Positions 24,638 to 33,377 are shown, numbered from the stretch's first letter. The stretch: DNA of 64,000 nt from Spiribacter halobius (GCF_020883455.1 NZ_CP086615.1:2294001-2358000), one strand, 5' to 3'. Notes: generated by a model from the sequence alone, not told the origin. Made by a program: numbers and translations.

Positions 24638-24845
24638 GTCCGATGAACATCCACCTCGGGCCTAACGAGCGCGCGAAGGGCAACGCTGCTCACTAGGGTG
24701 CGTCCGCCAGCTCTCGACGACATGCGAATGGTGCTGTAGGCGCCGTTGCCTTGCTGAACGGCGCGAGACGGCACGACGCATCCGACCTGCACTACACTCC
24801 CCGCTGTCCCTGCACCACCCGGGACGACCGTTGCCCGTGTAGACA

Positions 24846-26075
24846 ATGGAAGATCGCCTCGCCGAGCTCTACCGCACGGACGGCCAGCGGGTGCGCGCGA
24901 CGCTCATCCGGCTGCTGGGTGATTTCGACCTGGCCGAGGAGGCGTTGCAGGAGGCATTCGCGGCGGCGCTGGTGCAGTGGCCCCGGGAAGGCATGCCGGA
25001 GAATCCCCGGGCCTGGCTGGTTTCCACGGGGCGGTTCCGGGCCATCGACGAGCTGCGCCGGCGCGCGCGGTTCGACGCATCCGTGCGCGCACTGGCGGCG
25101 GATCTGGAGGGCGCGGTGCAGGAGCCGTTGCCCCTGGAAGACTCGGCCATCCCGGACGACCGCCTCCGGCTGATCTTCACCTGCTGCCATCCCATCCTTT
25201 CCACCGAGGCGCAGCTCGCCCTCACGCTCCGGGAGATGTGCGGGCTCACCACCGAGGAGGTGGCGCGCGCGTTCCTCGTACGGCCGGCGACGGTGGCGCA
25301 GCGCATCGTGCGCGCGAAGGCCCGGCTCCGGGACGGACACGTGCCCTACGAAGTGCCGGAACCGGCGCAGCTCCCGGAACGGCTGTCCGCCGTGCTGCAC
25401 GTCATCTACCTGCTGTTCAATGAAGGCTATGCGGCCACCGCCGGCGAGGCGATGGTGCGGGCCGACCTGGCGGGCGAGGCCATCCGCCTCGGGCGCGTGC
25501 TGGTGGAGCTGCTGCCCGAGCCGGAGGCATTGGGCCTGCTGGCGCTGATGCTGCTGCACCACTCGCGGCGGCATGCCCGCACCGATGATGCCGGAGACCT
25601 GGTGCTTCTGGAGGACCAGGACCGCGCCCTCTGGGACCGGGAGGCCATTGCCGAGGGCCTGGACCTGGTGGAACGCGCTCTCGACAGCGGTCGCGTCGGC
25701 CCGATGACCGTGCAGGCCGCCATCGCGGCGGCGCACGCCCGGGCGCCCACGGCGGAGCACACTGACTGGCGCGGGATCGTCGCGCTCTATTCCGCGCTCC
25801 ACGCCATGTCGCCGTCACCGGTGGTGGCGCTGAACCGGGCCGTCGCGGTGGCCATGCGGGACGGCCCCGAGGCCGGCCTCGAAGCGGTGGACGCCGTCCT
25901 CGGGGGCGGGGGGCTCGATGGCTATCCCCTGGCCCATGCGGCGCGGGCCGATCTGTGCCGGCGGCTGGGGCGCGTCGACGAGGCACGCGCGGCCTACCGG
26001 CGGGCCCTGGAGCTGACCCGTCAGGAACCCGAGCGGCGCTTCCTGGAACGCCGGCTGACGGAGCTGGAAGCGTGA
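24846..26075 (+). CDS. ECF sigma factor, ECF42 type, with C-terminal TPR-like extension
   Basis: A 409-residue RNA polymerase sigma factor. Sigma2 covers about 5-75 (LLGDFDLAEEALQEAFAAAL and NPRAWLVSTGRFRAIDELRR), sigma4 about 110-165 (CCHPILSTEAQLALTLREMC, EEVARAFLVRPATVAQRIVR). The DUF6596 plus TPR-like extension (180-409, with YLLFNEGYAAT and ALNRAVAVAMRDGPEAGLEA) is the hallmark of the ECF42 group. Members of this group lack a separate anti-sigma factor, are regulated through their own C-terminal extension, and transcribe adjacent DGPF/YCII genes. That is the arrangement here: DUF4440-like, DGPF-PhnB fusion and DGPF genes follow in the same direction. Confidence 0.93.
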   Translation: MEDRLAELYRTDGQRVRATLIRLLGDFDLAEEALQEAFAAALVQWPREGMPENPRAWLVSTGRFRAIDELRRRARFDASVRALAADLEGAVQEPLPLEDSAIPDDRLRLIFTCCHPILSTEAQLALTLREMCGLTTEEVARAFLVRPATVAQRIVRAKARLRDGHVPYEVPEPAQLPERLSAVLHVIYLLFNEGYAATAGEAMVRADLAGEAIRLGRVLVELLPEPEALGLLALMLLHHSRRHARTDDAGDLVLLEDQDRALWDREAIAEGLDLVERALDSGRVGPMTVQAAIAAAHARAPTAEHTDWRGIVALYSALHAMSPSPVVALNRAVAVAMRDGPEAGLEAVDAVLGGGGLDGYPLAHAARADLCRRLGRVDEARAAYRRALELTRQEPERRFLERRLTELEA

Positions 26076-26159
26076 CCCACGGATTTTTTCACCGGGCCTG
26101 TCGATTTCGCCCACCTTCCTTCGACTACTCAGTGCAAGCCGATAGGAAGGAGACCCCTC

Positions 26160-26606
26160 ATGAGTACCCCAGCCCGCAACGATAACGCCGAGTCCGGCAT
26201 CCGCACCCTGATGGACGGCTGGCTCACCGCGTTCCTGGCCCGCGACGTACCCGGCATCATGCGCTACTACACGCCGGACGTGCGCGCCTTCGACGCCGTC
26301 GCCAGGCTGCAGTTCGAGGGCCGCGACGACTACGCCCGCCACTGGGTGGAGAGCATGGAGAGCTGCCAGGGCCAGCTGATCGTCTCGATCGAAGACATGC
26401 GCGTGGAGAGCAGCGGCGACCTGGGCCTGTGCCACTACCTCGTCCGCTGCGGCATGGTGGATGCCGACGGCAACGAGAGGGCCTCCTGGATGCGCGGAAC
26501 CCTGGGTCTGCGCCGGGTGGACGGCCACTGGCGGGTCGCCCACGAGCACGTGTCCGTGCCCTTCGACATGAACACGGGCGCCGCTCTGTTCGATCTCCAG
26601 CCCTGA
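26160..26606 (+). CDS. SnoaL-like/DUF4440 family protein
   Basis: A 148-residue single-domain protein of the NTF2-like fold (SgcJ/YybH/DUF4440 type): RTLMDGWLTAFLARDVPGIM, then YYTPDVRAFDAVARLQFEG and the C-terminal strand region GTLGLRRVDGHWRVAHEHVSV with the FDMNTG ending often seen in this group. The ATG at 26160 has a strong AGGAAGGAG. Such proteins commonly bind or convert small molecules, but no activity can be named. It is the first gene after the ECF42 sigma factor and is probably part of its regulon. Confidence 0.88.
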   Translation: MSTPARNDNAESGIRTLMDGWLTAFLARDVPGIMRYYTPDVRAFDAVARLQFEGRDDYARHWVESMESCQGQLIVSIEDMRVESSGDLGLCHYLVRCGMVDADGNERASWMRGTLGLRRVDGHWRVAHEHVSVPFDMNTGAALFDLQP

Positions 26607-26630
26607 TCCGCACCGGGAGGTACCGCACCC

Positions 26631-27479
26631 ATGCAATTCATCATCCAGCGAATGGCGGACCCGGCCACCGAGGCGGGCGAGCTGCCGACGGACGAGCTGC
26701 TGACGGCCATGGCGGAGTACAACCGGGCCCTGGCGGATGCCGGCGTGTTCGTGGACGGCATGGGGCTCAAGCCCAGCTCCGCGGGCGCCCGCGTGCACTT
26801 TGCGGACGGTGTGCCCGTGGTCACCGACGGTCCCTTCGCCGAGACCCGGGAACTGGTCGCCGGCTTCACCGTTATCGAGACGGACTCCCGCGAGGAAGCG
26901 CTCGCGTGGGCGAGGCGCTGGCCCGCCCTGGACGGCGACGGCCAGGTGAAGCTGGAGCTGCGCCAGGTCTTCGAGCTGGAAGACTTCCAGTCCGGCCCGG
27001 GCGTCGACGCCCATGCTGCTCTGGGCGAACGCCTCCGGCGCCAGCCGACGGAGATCTCCCCCCGCCTTGCATTCAGCGGCGACTGCCGCGAGGCGTTCGA
27101 ATACTACGCCGATGCCCTGGGCGGGCACATCGAGGCCATGGTCACCCACGGTGAGACCCCGGCCGCGGACAACGTCCCCCGCGACTGGCAGGACCGGATC
27201 ATCCACGCGAGGCTGCGTGTGGGGCGCTGGATCCTTCAGGGCGGGGACATGACCGCCGAGTGCTACCAGCGTCCCCGGGGCTTTTCGGTGCAGATCGACA
27301 TGGACGATCCGGCCCGGGCGGAGGACGCGTTCGGGCGCCTTGCCGACGGCGGCGAGATCACCATGCCCATCGCGGAGACCTTCTGGGCCCGTCGCTTCGG
27401 CATGCTGGTGGACCGCTTCGGCATCCCCTGGATCATCAACTGCAACAAGCCGGAGACGGAGGGCGGCGACCCGGCCTGA
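26631..27479 (+). CDS. DGPF (YCII) domain fused to PhnB-like VOC domain
   Basis: A 282-residue two-domain protein. Residues 1-115 form a YCII/DGPF domain with the eponymous VVTDGPFAETRELVAGF and a preceding GLKPSSAGARVHF. Residues 130-270 form a PhnB-like glyoxalase/bleomycin-resistance (VOC) domain: LAFSGDCREAFEYYADALGG, DRIIHARLRVGRWILQGGD and the end RFGMLVDRFGIPWIINC. Both parts also exist as separate ECF42-linked proteins, so this is a fusion of two regulon members. Starts 24 bp after the previous stop with GGGAGG upstream. Biochemical role unknown; the VOC part could bind a metal and a small substrate. Confidence 0.9.
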   Translation: MQFIIQRMADPATEAGELPTDELLTAMAEYNRALADAGVFVDGMGLKPSSAGARVHFADGVPVVTDGPFAETRELVAGFTVIETDSREEALAWARRWPALDGDGQVKLELRQVFELEDFQSGPGVDAHAALGERLRRQPTEISPRLAFSGDCREAFEYYADALGGHIEAMVTHGETPAADNVPRDWQDRIIHARLRVGRWILQGGDMTAECYQRPRGFSVQIDMDDPARAEDAFGRLADGGEITMPIAETFWARRFGMLVDRFGIPWIINCNKPETEGGDPA

Positions 27480-27512
27480 TGGGCCGCTGCCCCCGGGAGG
27501 AAGGTGAACGCC

Positions 27513-27929
27513 ATGAAGTACGTGGCGCTGGTCTACTACGACGAGCGGATCATGAAGGCCATGAGCCAGCAGCAGTGGGACGCGCTCAACCGGGAGTGCC
27601 TGGGGTGCGTGGAGTCGCTGAGCCAGAGCGGCAGCTTCCTCGCCGGGCAGGCCCTGGAGAACGTGGACCACGCCGCCACCGTGCGGGTCCGGGAGGGCGA
27701 GGTCACGGTCACCGACGGCCCGTTCGCGGAGACCCGGGAGCAGCTCGCCGGCTTCTACCTGCTGGAGGCCCGGGACCTCAACGACGCCATCCGTATCGCG
27801 GGCCGTATACCCCCGGCCCGCCACGGCAGCGTGGAGGTGCGCCCGGTACGCGAGGTGCGCCCCGAGGGAAACTCCGCCGGCGGGCAGGCCTCCGAGACGG
27901 ACGCGGATCCCGGGACCACGGCCCCCTGA
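27513..27929 (+). CDS. DGPF (YCII-related) protein
   Basis: A 138-residue YCII-related protein with the DGPF motif: VALVYYDERIMKAMSQQQW at the start, VREGEVTVTDGPFAETREQL in the centre and LNDAIRIAGRIPPARHGSVEVRPV at the end, the normal layout. The last 25 residues are polar and unconserved in appearance. The start at 27513 (MKYVALV) follows GGGAGGAAGG; a GTG at 27504 would add three residues. YCII proteins have a His-Asp pair in catalytically active members; their role in ECF42 regulons is not known. It is the last gene of the cluster, 34 bp after the fusion gene. Confidence 0.9.
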   Translation: MKYVALVYYDERIMKAMSQQQWDALNRECLGCVESLSQSGSFLAGQALENVDHAATVRVREGEVTVTDGPFAETREQLAGFYLLEARDLNDAIRIAGRIPPARHGSVEVRPVREVRPEGNSAGGQASETDADPGTTAP

Positions 27930-27975
27930 CCCGGATTTCGTTGGCACCGGAGCCCGGGTGCTCAGTCCCTTCGGC

Positions 27976-28200
27976 GGCTGACCCTGTGCTCATCCGCTCG
28001 TCGGGGGCTGTTCAAGCGCGAGGCGATTGAATTTCATATTGAGGGGCGGAGCGAACAGAGACAGGCGATCCCGAAATCGCGCCCGCAGAGCCACGTCGCC
28101 GGGATCGCTGCCACGTGGAGGCACTGAGGGGTGAACTGTGCGGTGAGGACGCTATCCTCCTGTCACGTCAAGATTCGACCCCAGCACTCTCGCGTTCCGC
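27976..28200. repeat. Diverged direct repeat, copy 2 (with hicB remnant)
   Basis: Second copy of the repeat at 22455-22690, same orientation. It starts with GACCCTGTGCTCATCC, comparable to the PVLIP codons of the broken toxin, and continues through the HicB-like frame into non-coding sequence ending in CCTCCTGTCACGTCAAGATT. Together the copies frame the ATPase/ECF42 segment. The 316 bp between 27930 and 28245 contain nothing else I can recognise. Confidence 0.65.
28020..28127 (+). pseudogene. HicB antitoxin C-terminal remnant, copy 2
   Basis: Frame reading EAIEFHIEGRSEQRQAIP and ending SHVAGIAATWRH before TGA at 28125-28127. It aligns residue by residue with the fragment at 22508-22624, including the shared end (A-A/G-x-W-R). 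No upstream HicB core or start codon exists, so it is a decayed copy. Confidence 0.65.
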
Positions 28201-28245
28201 CGCTCCCCCGGGGCTAGCGCTGAAAGAGCGCGCTATCCGGCCCCA

Positions 28246-29271
28246 TTACCCCGCAAGGCGATCGCCGGAATGACAGGCCGGCCCGCCGCCAGCGCCGCTC
28301 ATTGACGTACGCCACTCGGTAGGCGCCATACCGGTGCCGCGTTTGAAGGCGCGGCCGAAGGACGCCTCCGACTCATAGCCAACGCCTTCGGCGACCTGAG
28401 CGATCGTCAGCGCGCTCGACGTCAGCAAGCCCGCCGCGATCTGCATCCTCCAGGCGGCGAGATAGGCCATCGGTGGCATGCCGAGGTGCTCGGCGAAGCG
28501 CTGGGCAAGGGTGCTGCGCGAGGCACAGGCTTCGCGGGCGAGGTCTCCCAGCGTCCAGGCGCGTCGCGGATCGGCGTGAAGTGCGCGCAGCGCACGGCCC
28601 ACGATCGGCTCGCGCAGGCCGACCAGCCAGCTGCGCGCCTCGCCGGGCTGGGTTTCCGTATACCGGCGGATTGCCTCGATGAATATCAGCTCGGCGAGCT
28701 TCGATAGCACGCCGCCGCCGCCGATCCTCTTCGTCTCGCTCTCACGCACCGTCGCCTCGATCAGCGTGCCAAGAAGCCCGCCCTCGGCGTTGACACCATC
28801 GGCGACGTGCAGCAACCGCGGCAGTGCCTGCAGCAGCGGGTTGAACGGCCCGGCATCGCAGCCGAGGAAGCCGCAGATGATCCGCGCGCTCTTCGGCCCG
28901 TCGCCACCGGGGTTGAGGTAGAACGGCCGCGGGTTCTCCGGCGTGCCAGGGGCGAAGTTCGAGAGATCCGGGATGGCGCGCGAGTTGGGTTGGCTCGACA
29001 TCGCGTGGGCATCGCCGCGCGGGAAGATCAGGATGCTGCCGGGGAGGAGTTGGAGCGGAGGCTGGCTGCCGTCGGTAAGCGTGGCCCAGCAGGAGCCGCT
29101 GACCATCACGTGGTACTCGATCAGGTGTTGGGCCTCGGGCATGACCAGCGCGCGGATCTCGCGGCTGTGCGGCGCCGCAGAGGCCCAGGGACTCGCGGCA
29201 TGGACATCGAAGAAGACCGCCCCCGAAATGTGCACTGCGCGCAGGACGTCAGTGAGGATGTCGCCTTGCAT
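28246..29271 (-). CDS. AraC family transcriptional regulator (cupin type)
   Basis: A 341-residue regulator. The N-terminal half (1-200) is a cupin-like AraC ligand domain of the kind beginning DILTDVLRAVHISGAVFFDV, with a double-stranded beta-helix segment LIEYHVMVSGSCWATLTDG and PGSILIFPRGDAHAM. The C-terminal HTH pair occupies about 225-320: WTLGDLAREACASRSTLAQRF, then IAQVAEGVGYESEASFGRAF and GMAPTEWR. The RDAHxM-type cupins in this family sense small organic inducers. It is divergent from a secreted beta-propeller gene at 29568, with 296 bp between them. Target genes are not evident. Confidence 0.93.
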   Translation of the reverse strand: MQGDILTDVLRAVHISGAVFFDVHAASPWASAAPHSREIRALVMPEAQHLIEYHVMVSGSCWATLTDGSQPPLQLLPGSILIFPRGDAHAMSSQPNSRAIPDLSNFAPGTPENPRPFYLNPGGDGPKSARIICGFLGCDAGPFNPLLQALPRLLHVADGVNAEGGLLGTLIEATVRESETKRIGGGGVLSKLAELIFIEAIRRYTETQPGEARSWLVGLREPIVGRALRALHADPRRAWTLGDLAREACASRSTLAQRFAEHLGMPPMAYLAAWRMQIAAGLLTSSALTIAQVAEGVGYESEASFGRAFKRGTGMAPTEWRTSMSGAGGGPACHSGDRLAG

Positions 29272-29567
29272 CGTCCTGCGGGCCCTCGCTCGAGCTGTCC
29301 CGGAAGAACAGCAGCCTGTTCTGGACGCCTGGCAATTCCGCGAACCCGCGAACGCTCGTAGGCTTCATCCGGGCCTGCAGCAATGAACGCGGCAGGTGAC
29401 GACAGCGATGGCGCGCATCAGTCCTTCGGGATCCGCCTTCTGAGAATAGCATCAACGCCTAAGCGGAATATGCGACGCCCGGTCCCGATCGGACCTCGCG
29501 CCCCAGCCGGCGACGCGCGGCTCTGCTGATCGCGCCGCCTCGACCACCGAAACAGTGAGACCCGACC
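29272..29567. promoter_or_regulatory. Divergent intergenic region
   Basis: 296 bp between the AraC regulator and the beta-propeller gene. It must contain both promoters. A moderately AT-rich patch, GAGAATAGCATCAACGCCTA near 29440-29460, may mark one of them. I see no clear palindrome, repeat or small gene. Confidence 0.35.
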
Positions 29568-30713
29568 ATGCACAGCTACGTACGCAACATTTTGGCGACC
29601 AGCGCCCTTGCCCTCGCCACCGGGGCCGCCGCGGCGGGACAGACCGCGCTGGTACTCTACGAGACGAAAGGTGCCGACCAGACCCGACGGCAGGACGGTA
29701 TCGCATTCATCGAACTCGATCCGGCTGCGCCTGACTACGGACAGATCCTCGCGCAGATCCCTCTGCCCCCGGCGTTCCACTCGCACCACATCTTCTACAA
29801 CCCGGCGCGGGACAGGGCATACGTCACCTCCCTCGCCACCCCGGAGTTGCGCGTCTTCGATGTCAGCACCTTCCCCTACCGCTACCACTCCGTCGAGGTG
29901 ACGGGCTGCGAGGTCGGCGAGGATGTGTCGTTCTCGCAGGCGCAGGGCAAGTGGTATCTCACCTGCATGGGCTCTTCCGTCGTCATCGTCGGCGATGCCG
30001 ACACCGACGAGGTGCTGGAAACCCTGGTGATGCCGGCACCCTGGCCACACGGGATTGCCACCCACGACGGCATCGACCGCCAGCTCGTGACCAGCACCGT
30101 CAACCCCTCGGACCCGAGCGAGTGGGGCGAGGAGATCATCGTGCTGCAGCCCAGCACCGGCGCCGTCCTGTCCACGCACAAGGTCTCGAAAAAGCCGTCA
30201 CCCTCCGGAGCGGGGCCGGTCGAGGCGTTCTTCGTGCCCGGTGTCGAGCCGCCGCTGGTCTACATCACCAACATGGAGGGCAGCCTCTGGCTCGCTGAGT
30301 GGCAGTCGGCTACCACAAGTTTCGCCTTCCGGGAGGCGTTCCGATTCGACGAGCTGGGCCAGGGCATGACCCTCGAGGTCTACTTCAGTGCCGACGGCGA
30401 CAGGGCTTACATTACCTCGGCCAACCCGGGGCATCTTAACGCTTTCGACATCACTGAGCCGCGGGCGCCGAAGCATCTCTGGGCCGTCGAAACGGCCGGT
30501 GGGGCACACCACCTGGTGTTCTCCGAAGACGGCAGCCGAGCCTACGTGCAGAACAGCCTTCTGAACATCGACGGGATGAACGACGGCTCCATTTCGGTGG
30601 TGGATCTGCAGACTGGCAAAAAAATCGACAGCATCGACACGTTCAAGAATGCCGGGCTCACGATCAATACGATCGTGCTCACCCCCGAGGCCGAGGACTT
30701 TCACAGCCACTGA
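29568..30713 (+). CDS. Secreted YVTN-type beta-propeller protein
   Basis: A 381-residue protein with a signal peptide (MHSYVRNILATSALALATG then AAAAGQ, probable cleavage near residue 23). The mature part consists of repeated beta-sheet blades, each with an N-P-ARDRAYVTS- or DGDRAYITSANPG-like strand and phrases such as LRVFDVSTFPY, LNAFDITEPRAPKH and ISVVDLQTGKK. This is the pattern of seven-bladed YVTN/lactonase-like propellers in the periplasm. One His pair, HSHHIFYNP, could bind metal. No catalytic function can be assigned. It is divergent from an AraC regulator. Start at 29568 gives a full signal peptide. Confidence 0.82.
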   Translation: MHSYVRNILATSALALATGAAAAGQTALVLYETKGADQTRRQDGIAFIELDPAAPDYGQILAQIPLPPAFHSHHIFYNPARDRAYVTSLATPELRVFDVSTFPYRYHSVEVTGCEVGEDVSFSQAQGKWYLTCMGSSVVIVGDADTDEVLETLVMPAPWPHGIATHDGIDRQLVTSTVNPSDPSEWGEEIIVLQPSTGAVLSTHKVSKKPSPSGAGPVEAFFVPGVEPPLVYITNMEGSLWLAEWQSATTSFAFREAFRFDELGQGMTLEVYFSADGDRAYITSANPGHLNAFDITEPRAPKHLWAVETAGGAHHLVFSEDGSRAYVQNSLLNIDGMNDGSISVVDLQTGKKIDSIDTFKNAGLTINTIVLTPEAEDFHSH

Positions 30714-30949
30714 CGCCAACGAAGGCGAGTGGAGGCTGATCCAGGTGGTGGCCGGATCGATCCCGTCTAAGTCGACGATGCGTAAGCGCGCCAGGTCCCC
30801 CAAAGCGCCCCGAAATTCCAGGAGCGCTATCTCCGGACGGCCCTGGATCCTGGCACGATCACCCCCGCACGCTGGCGCGAATGCTATCTGTTGCGCTGCC
30901 TCGCCTCGCGGCAATCTCTGGTTTCCCCAATCAACATGAGGAAACCGAT

Positions 30950-31225
30950 ATGAAGCGCTACATCATCGAACGCAACATTCCCGAGGTCGAGAAGCTCGAG
31001 GGTGAGGCGCTGCGGAACGCAGCCGCCACGTCCAACGAGGCGCTGGCGAGGCTGGGCGGAAAGGTGCAGTGGGTTGAAAGCTTCGTGGCCGACGACAAGA
31101 CCTTCTGCGTCTATCTGGCGGAAGACGAGGATGCGGTGCTCGAGCACGCCCGCATCAGCGGTTTTCCCGCCAACCGCATCACCCAGGTGCACCGCACCAT
31201 CGATCCGATGACGGCGGTTGCGTGA
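30950..31225 (+). CDS. DUF4242 (SCO4226-like) small protein
   Basis: A 91-residue protein matching the DUF4242 pattern: MKRYIIERNIPEVEKLEGEA, then VQWVESFVADDKTFCVYLAE and HARISGFPANRITQVHRTIDP. The Streptomyces member SCO4226 is a ferredoxin-fold nickel-binding protein; here the N-terminal I-E-R-N-I-P and the central ESFV/D..CVYLA features are kept, but metal binding is inferred only. The ATG at 30950 follows CATGAGGAAACCGAT with a usable GAGG. The preceding 236 bp (30714-30949) show no gene. A VOC gene and a GlxA-like regulator follow in the same direction. Confidence 0.85.
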   Translation: MKRYIIERNIPEVEKLEGEALRNAAATSNEALARLGGKVQWVESFVADDKTFCVYLAEDEDAVLEHARISGFPANRITQVHRTIDPMTAVA

Positions 31226-31273
31226 TCGGATGGCACCGGCCGGCGCGGGCCGGCCGGTGCCCTGAAGAGGGGG

Positions 31274-31693
31274 ATGACGGCGATGGCACATCCTGAACCC
31301 GGGGGGTGCTGCTGGATCGATCTGGCCGCCGCTGATGCCGGATCAGCGGCGGCCTTCTACTCCGGACTGTTTGGCTGGGAAGTGTCGGCGGGGCGCCTGG
31401 CAGGCGGTGATCTCCTGCGGCTCGAACATCGCGGGCGGCCGTTGGGATCGATCTATCAGTTGGATCGCCGGCAGCTCGAGGCCGGCGCCCCTTCGCACTG
31501 GACGCCATACATTGCCGTGGATTGTCTGGAGCAGGCCATACTCCAGGCTGAGGAGCTGGGTGGGCGCGTGCTTGTTCGATGCTTTGAAGCACCCGGACAG
31601 GTCCGCGTCGGCCTGGTGATGGACCCCGTCGGTGCCCTGATCGGTCTCTGGGAACCCGCGGCCCGCGCCAGGCAGGAGGACCACGTCCCATGA
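31274..31693 (+). CDS. VOC family (glyoxalase/bleomycin resistance-like) protein
   Basis: A 139-residue single VOC module: GGCCWIDLAAADAGSAAAFY then SGLFGWEVSAGR at the N-terminus and VGLVMDPVGALIGLWEP at the C-terminus, the classic beta-alpha-beta-beta-beta halves. The metal-ligand positions are not all evident, so it may be a binding protein rather than an enzyme. The start is either ATG 31274 or ATG 31283 (MAHPEPGG); the GAAGAGGGGG sequence is too close to the first and a little far from the second. Its stop overlaps the GlxA-like regulator start (ATGATG at 31690), so the two are translationally coupled. Confidence 0.85.
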   Translation: MTAMAHPEPGGCCWIDLAAADAGSAAAFYSGLFGWEVSAGRLAGGDLLRLEHRGRPLGSIYQLDRRQLEAGAPSHWTPYIAVDCLEQAILQAEELGGRVLVRCFEAPGQVRVGLVMDPVGALIGLWEPAARARQEDHVP

Positions 31694-32700
31694 TGGACGT
31701 AACCGTCGTGCTGCTGGGCGGCAACTATGCCTCCACGGCCCTGGCGCCGGTGGAGGTGTTTCATTCGGCGGGGCAGCTGTGGCCCGCGCTGACGGGCGGC
31801 GCCGGCGAGCCGGCTTTTCGCGTCACCATGGCCTCCATCGATGGCGGGCCGGTGACCACCGCCTACGGTCTGGAGCTCACGCCCCGGGCAGCGCTGGCCG
31901 ACGTCGCGCATTCCGACATCGTCATGGTCCCGGCTTCGGGACTGGAGCTGGATGCCCAGATCGCGCGCTACCGCGAGCTCTTTCCGTGGCTGCGCGAATG
32001 CCAGGCACGCGGCAGCTTCATTGCCGGCGTGTGCACAGGCACGGCCTATCTGGCCGAGGCCGGTTTGCTCGACGGCCGTCAGGCCACCACGCACTGGGCG
32101 CTGGGCGATGCCTATCGGGCCCGCTACCCGCAGGTGGACTGGCGGCCGGAGCTGTTCATTACCGAGGACCGGCATGTGCTCTGCGCGGGCGGGGTATTCG
32201 CCGCGGTCGATCTCAGCCTGTACCTGGTCGAGAAGTTCTGCGGGCGGGAGTTGGCACGCCAGTGCGCGCGCTCGCTGCTGGTCGACATGCCGCGTACCAG
32301 TCAGTCCGGCTATGCCGTGCTGCCGCTGTCGCGGCCGCATGGTGACGAGCGCATCCGCGAGGTCGAGCGCTACCTGGCGGAGAACTGCGCACGGGATCTG
32401 CCGGTCAAGCATCTGGCCGAGCGCGCGTGCATGAGTCCGCGCACCTTCGTCCGCCGCTTCAAGGCGGCGACGGGACGCATGCCCGGGCAGTACCTGCAGC
32501 TGCAGCGCATCGGCCTCGCGCGCGAGATGCTGGAAGCCTCAACGCTGACCGTCCAGCAGGTCAGCGAACGCGTCGGCTACGAGGACGTTGCCTTCTTCCG
32601 GCGGCTGTTCCGTCGCGTGACCGGCATGAGCCCGGCCGAATACCGAATGCGCTTTGCCGGGCGTCCGGCCGTGAGCAATCCGCCGGCAGTGGCGTCCTGA
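31690..32700 (+). CDS. GlxA-type transcriptional regulator (DJ-1/PfpI domain plus AraC HTH)
   Basis: A 336-residue regulator. Residues 1-190 form a DJ-1/PfpI-like amidotransferase fold with the nucleophile-elbow segment SFIAGVCTGTAYLAEAGLLD and RQATTHWALGDAYRARYPQV. In this position GlxA proteins sense ligands rather than hydrolyse. Residues 220-320 contain two helix-turn-helix motifs: LPVKHLAERACMSPRTFVRR and VQQVSERVGYEDVAFFRRLF, ending MSPAEYRMRF. The start overlaps the VOC gene by four bases. It probably controls its own cluster with the VOC and DUF4242 genes. Confidence 0.93.
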   Translation: MMDVTVVLLGGNYASTALAPVEVFHSAGQLWPALTGGAGEPAFRVTMASIDGGPVTTAYGLELTPRAALADVAHSDIVMVPASGLELDAQIARYRELFPWLRECQARGSFIAGVCTGTAYLAEAGLLDGRQATTHWALGDAYRARYPQVDWRPELFITEDRHVLCAGGVFAAVDLSLYLVEKFCGRELARQCARSLLVDMPRTSQSGYAVLPLSRPHGDERIREVERYLAENCARDLPVKHLAERACMSPRTFVRRFKAATGRMPGQYLQLQRIGLAREMLEASTLTVQQVSERVGYEDVAFFRRLFRRVTGMSPAEYRMRFAGRPAVSNPPAVAS

Positions 32701-33091
32701 TGCAGGGTGTCTCCATGAACAAGGGGGGTGGCCCTGGATTCTTCTGGGTAAGATTTCTCGGGGTCAGAGTAAGAGCGCCGGAGACGCCCGACCTCGAGTG
32801 TCAGGGAGTGCCTGCTCTAGACACCGAGTATTGCTGAAGCCGTGGCAAGGGCCGCTCAGCCAAAGCGGGGGATTTGCTCGCGGCGTGATCGCAAAAAGGG
32901 CATTGGGGGGGGGGTACAGCGCAGCATCCTGGCGACGGTCGGCTTCGCCGTCTAGCCTGCGGAGCCTGTAGCGGATCGCGCGGCGCACGACCGCGCGCTC
33001 GGGGAGGCCGGGGAGGCGTCCGTCATCAACTGCGAGCGGGCGCGCCTGATCCGGGTGGGCGGGGAGCGCCCCGCCGCACGCATCGAGCACA
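32701..33091. other. Gene-free stretch with possible mobile-element debris
   Basis: No convincing gene. TTCTTCTGGGTAAGATTTCT then CGGGGTCAGAGTAAG near 32739-32772 resembles the sequence blocks often found beside REP-associated tyrosine transposase genes. A run of ten G residues lies near 32905-32914. The stretch ends at a GFA-family gene fragment. Together these suggest a region of gene decay. Confidence 0.4.
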
Positions 33092-33229
33092 ATGTCTTGG
33101 CGCGCGCCGGATCAGTTACGGCCCAACTACGAGCTCTGGACCGTCCGGCGGGAGTCCTGGCTGCCGCCTTTTCCAGTTGCGACGCGTTATGACCGGGATC
33201 GCGAAGGCACGGATCGGTCGGAACCGTAG
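33092..33229 (+). pseudogene. C-terminal fragment of a GFA-family (CENP-V/GFA) protein
   Basis: A 45-residue frame with PDQLRPNYELWTVRRESWLP followed by PFPVATRYDRDREG. This is the usual end of GFA-family proteins (PxYELW, RRExWLPP, then a YDRDR tail). The zinc-binding N-terminal two-thirds, with the CxCG and CHCxxC motifs, are not found upstream in any frame. It is therefore a remnant, not a working gene. Confidence 0.6.
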
Positions 33230-33377
33230 CTATGCCGGTGTCCTGGCTGGGATGTTGGTGCCCCGGGGTGCTATTGAATACCGATGCCGGGGGTGCGCGC
33301 AGGTGGAAGAGGGCGGGTTTTGCCGAAGCCGTTAACGGCACCCGGCCTGCTGTGCGGCATCAGGTGAAAGGCTGACC

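Noticed and set aside
32715-32837. 40-residue frame MNKGGGPGFFWVRFLG...
   Set aside because: The sequence corresponds to transposase-associated flanking DNA blocks and has no coding signal.
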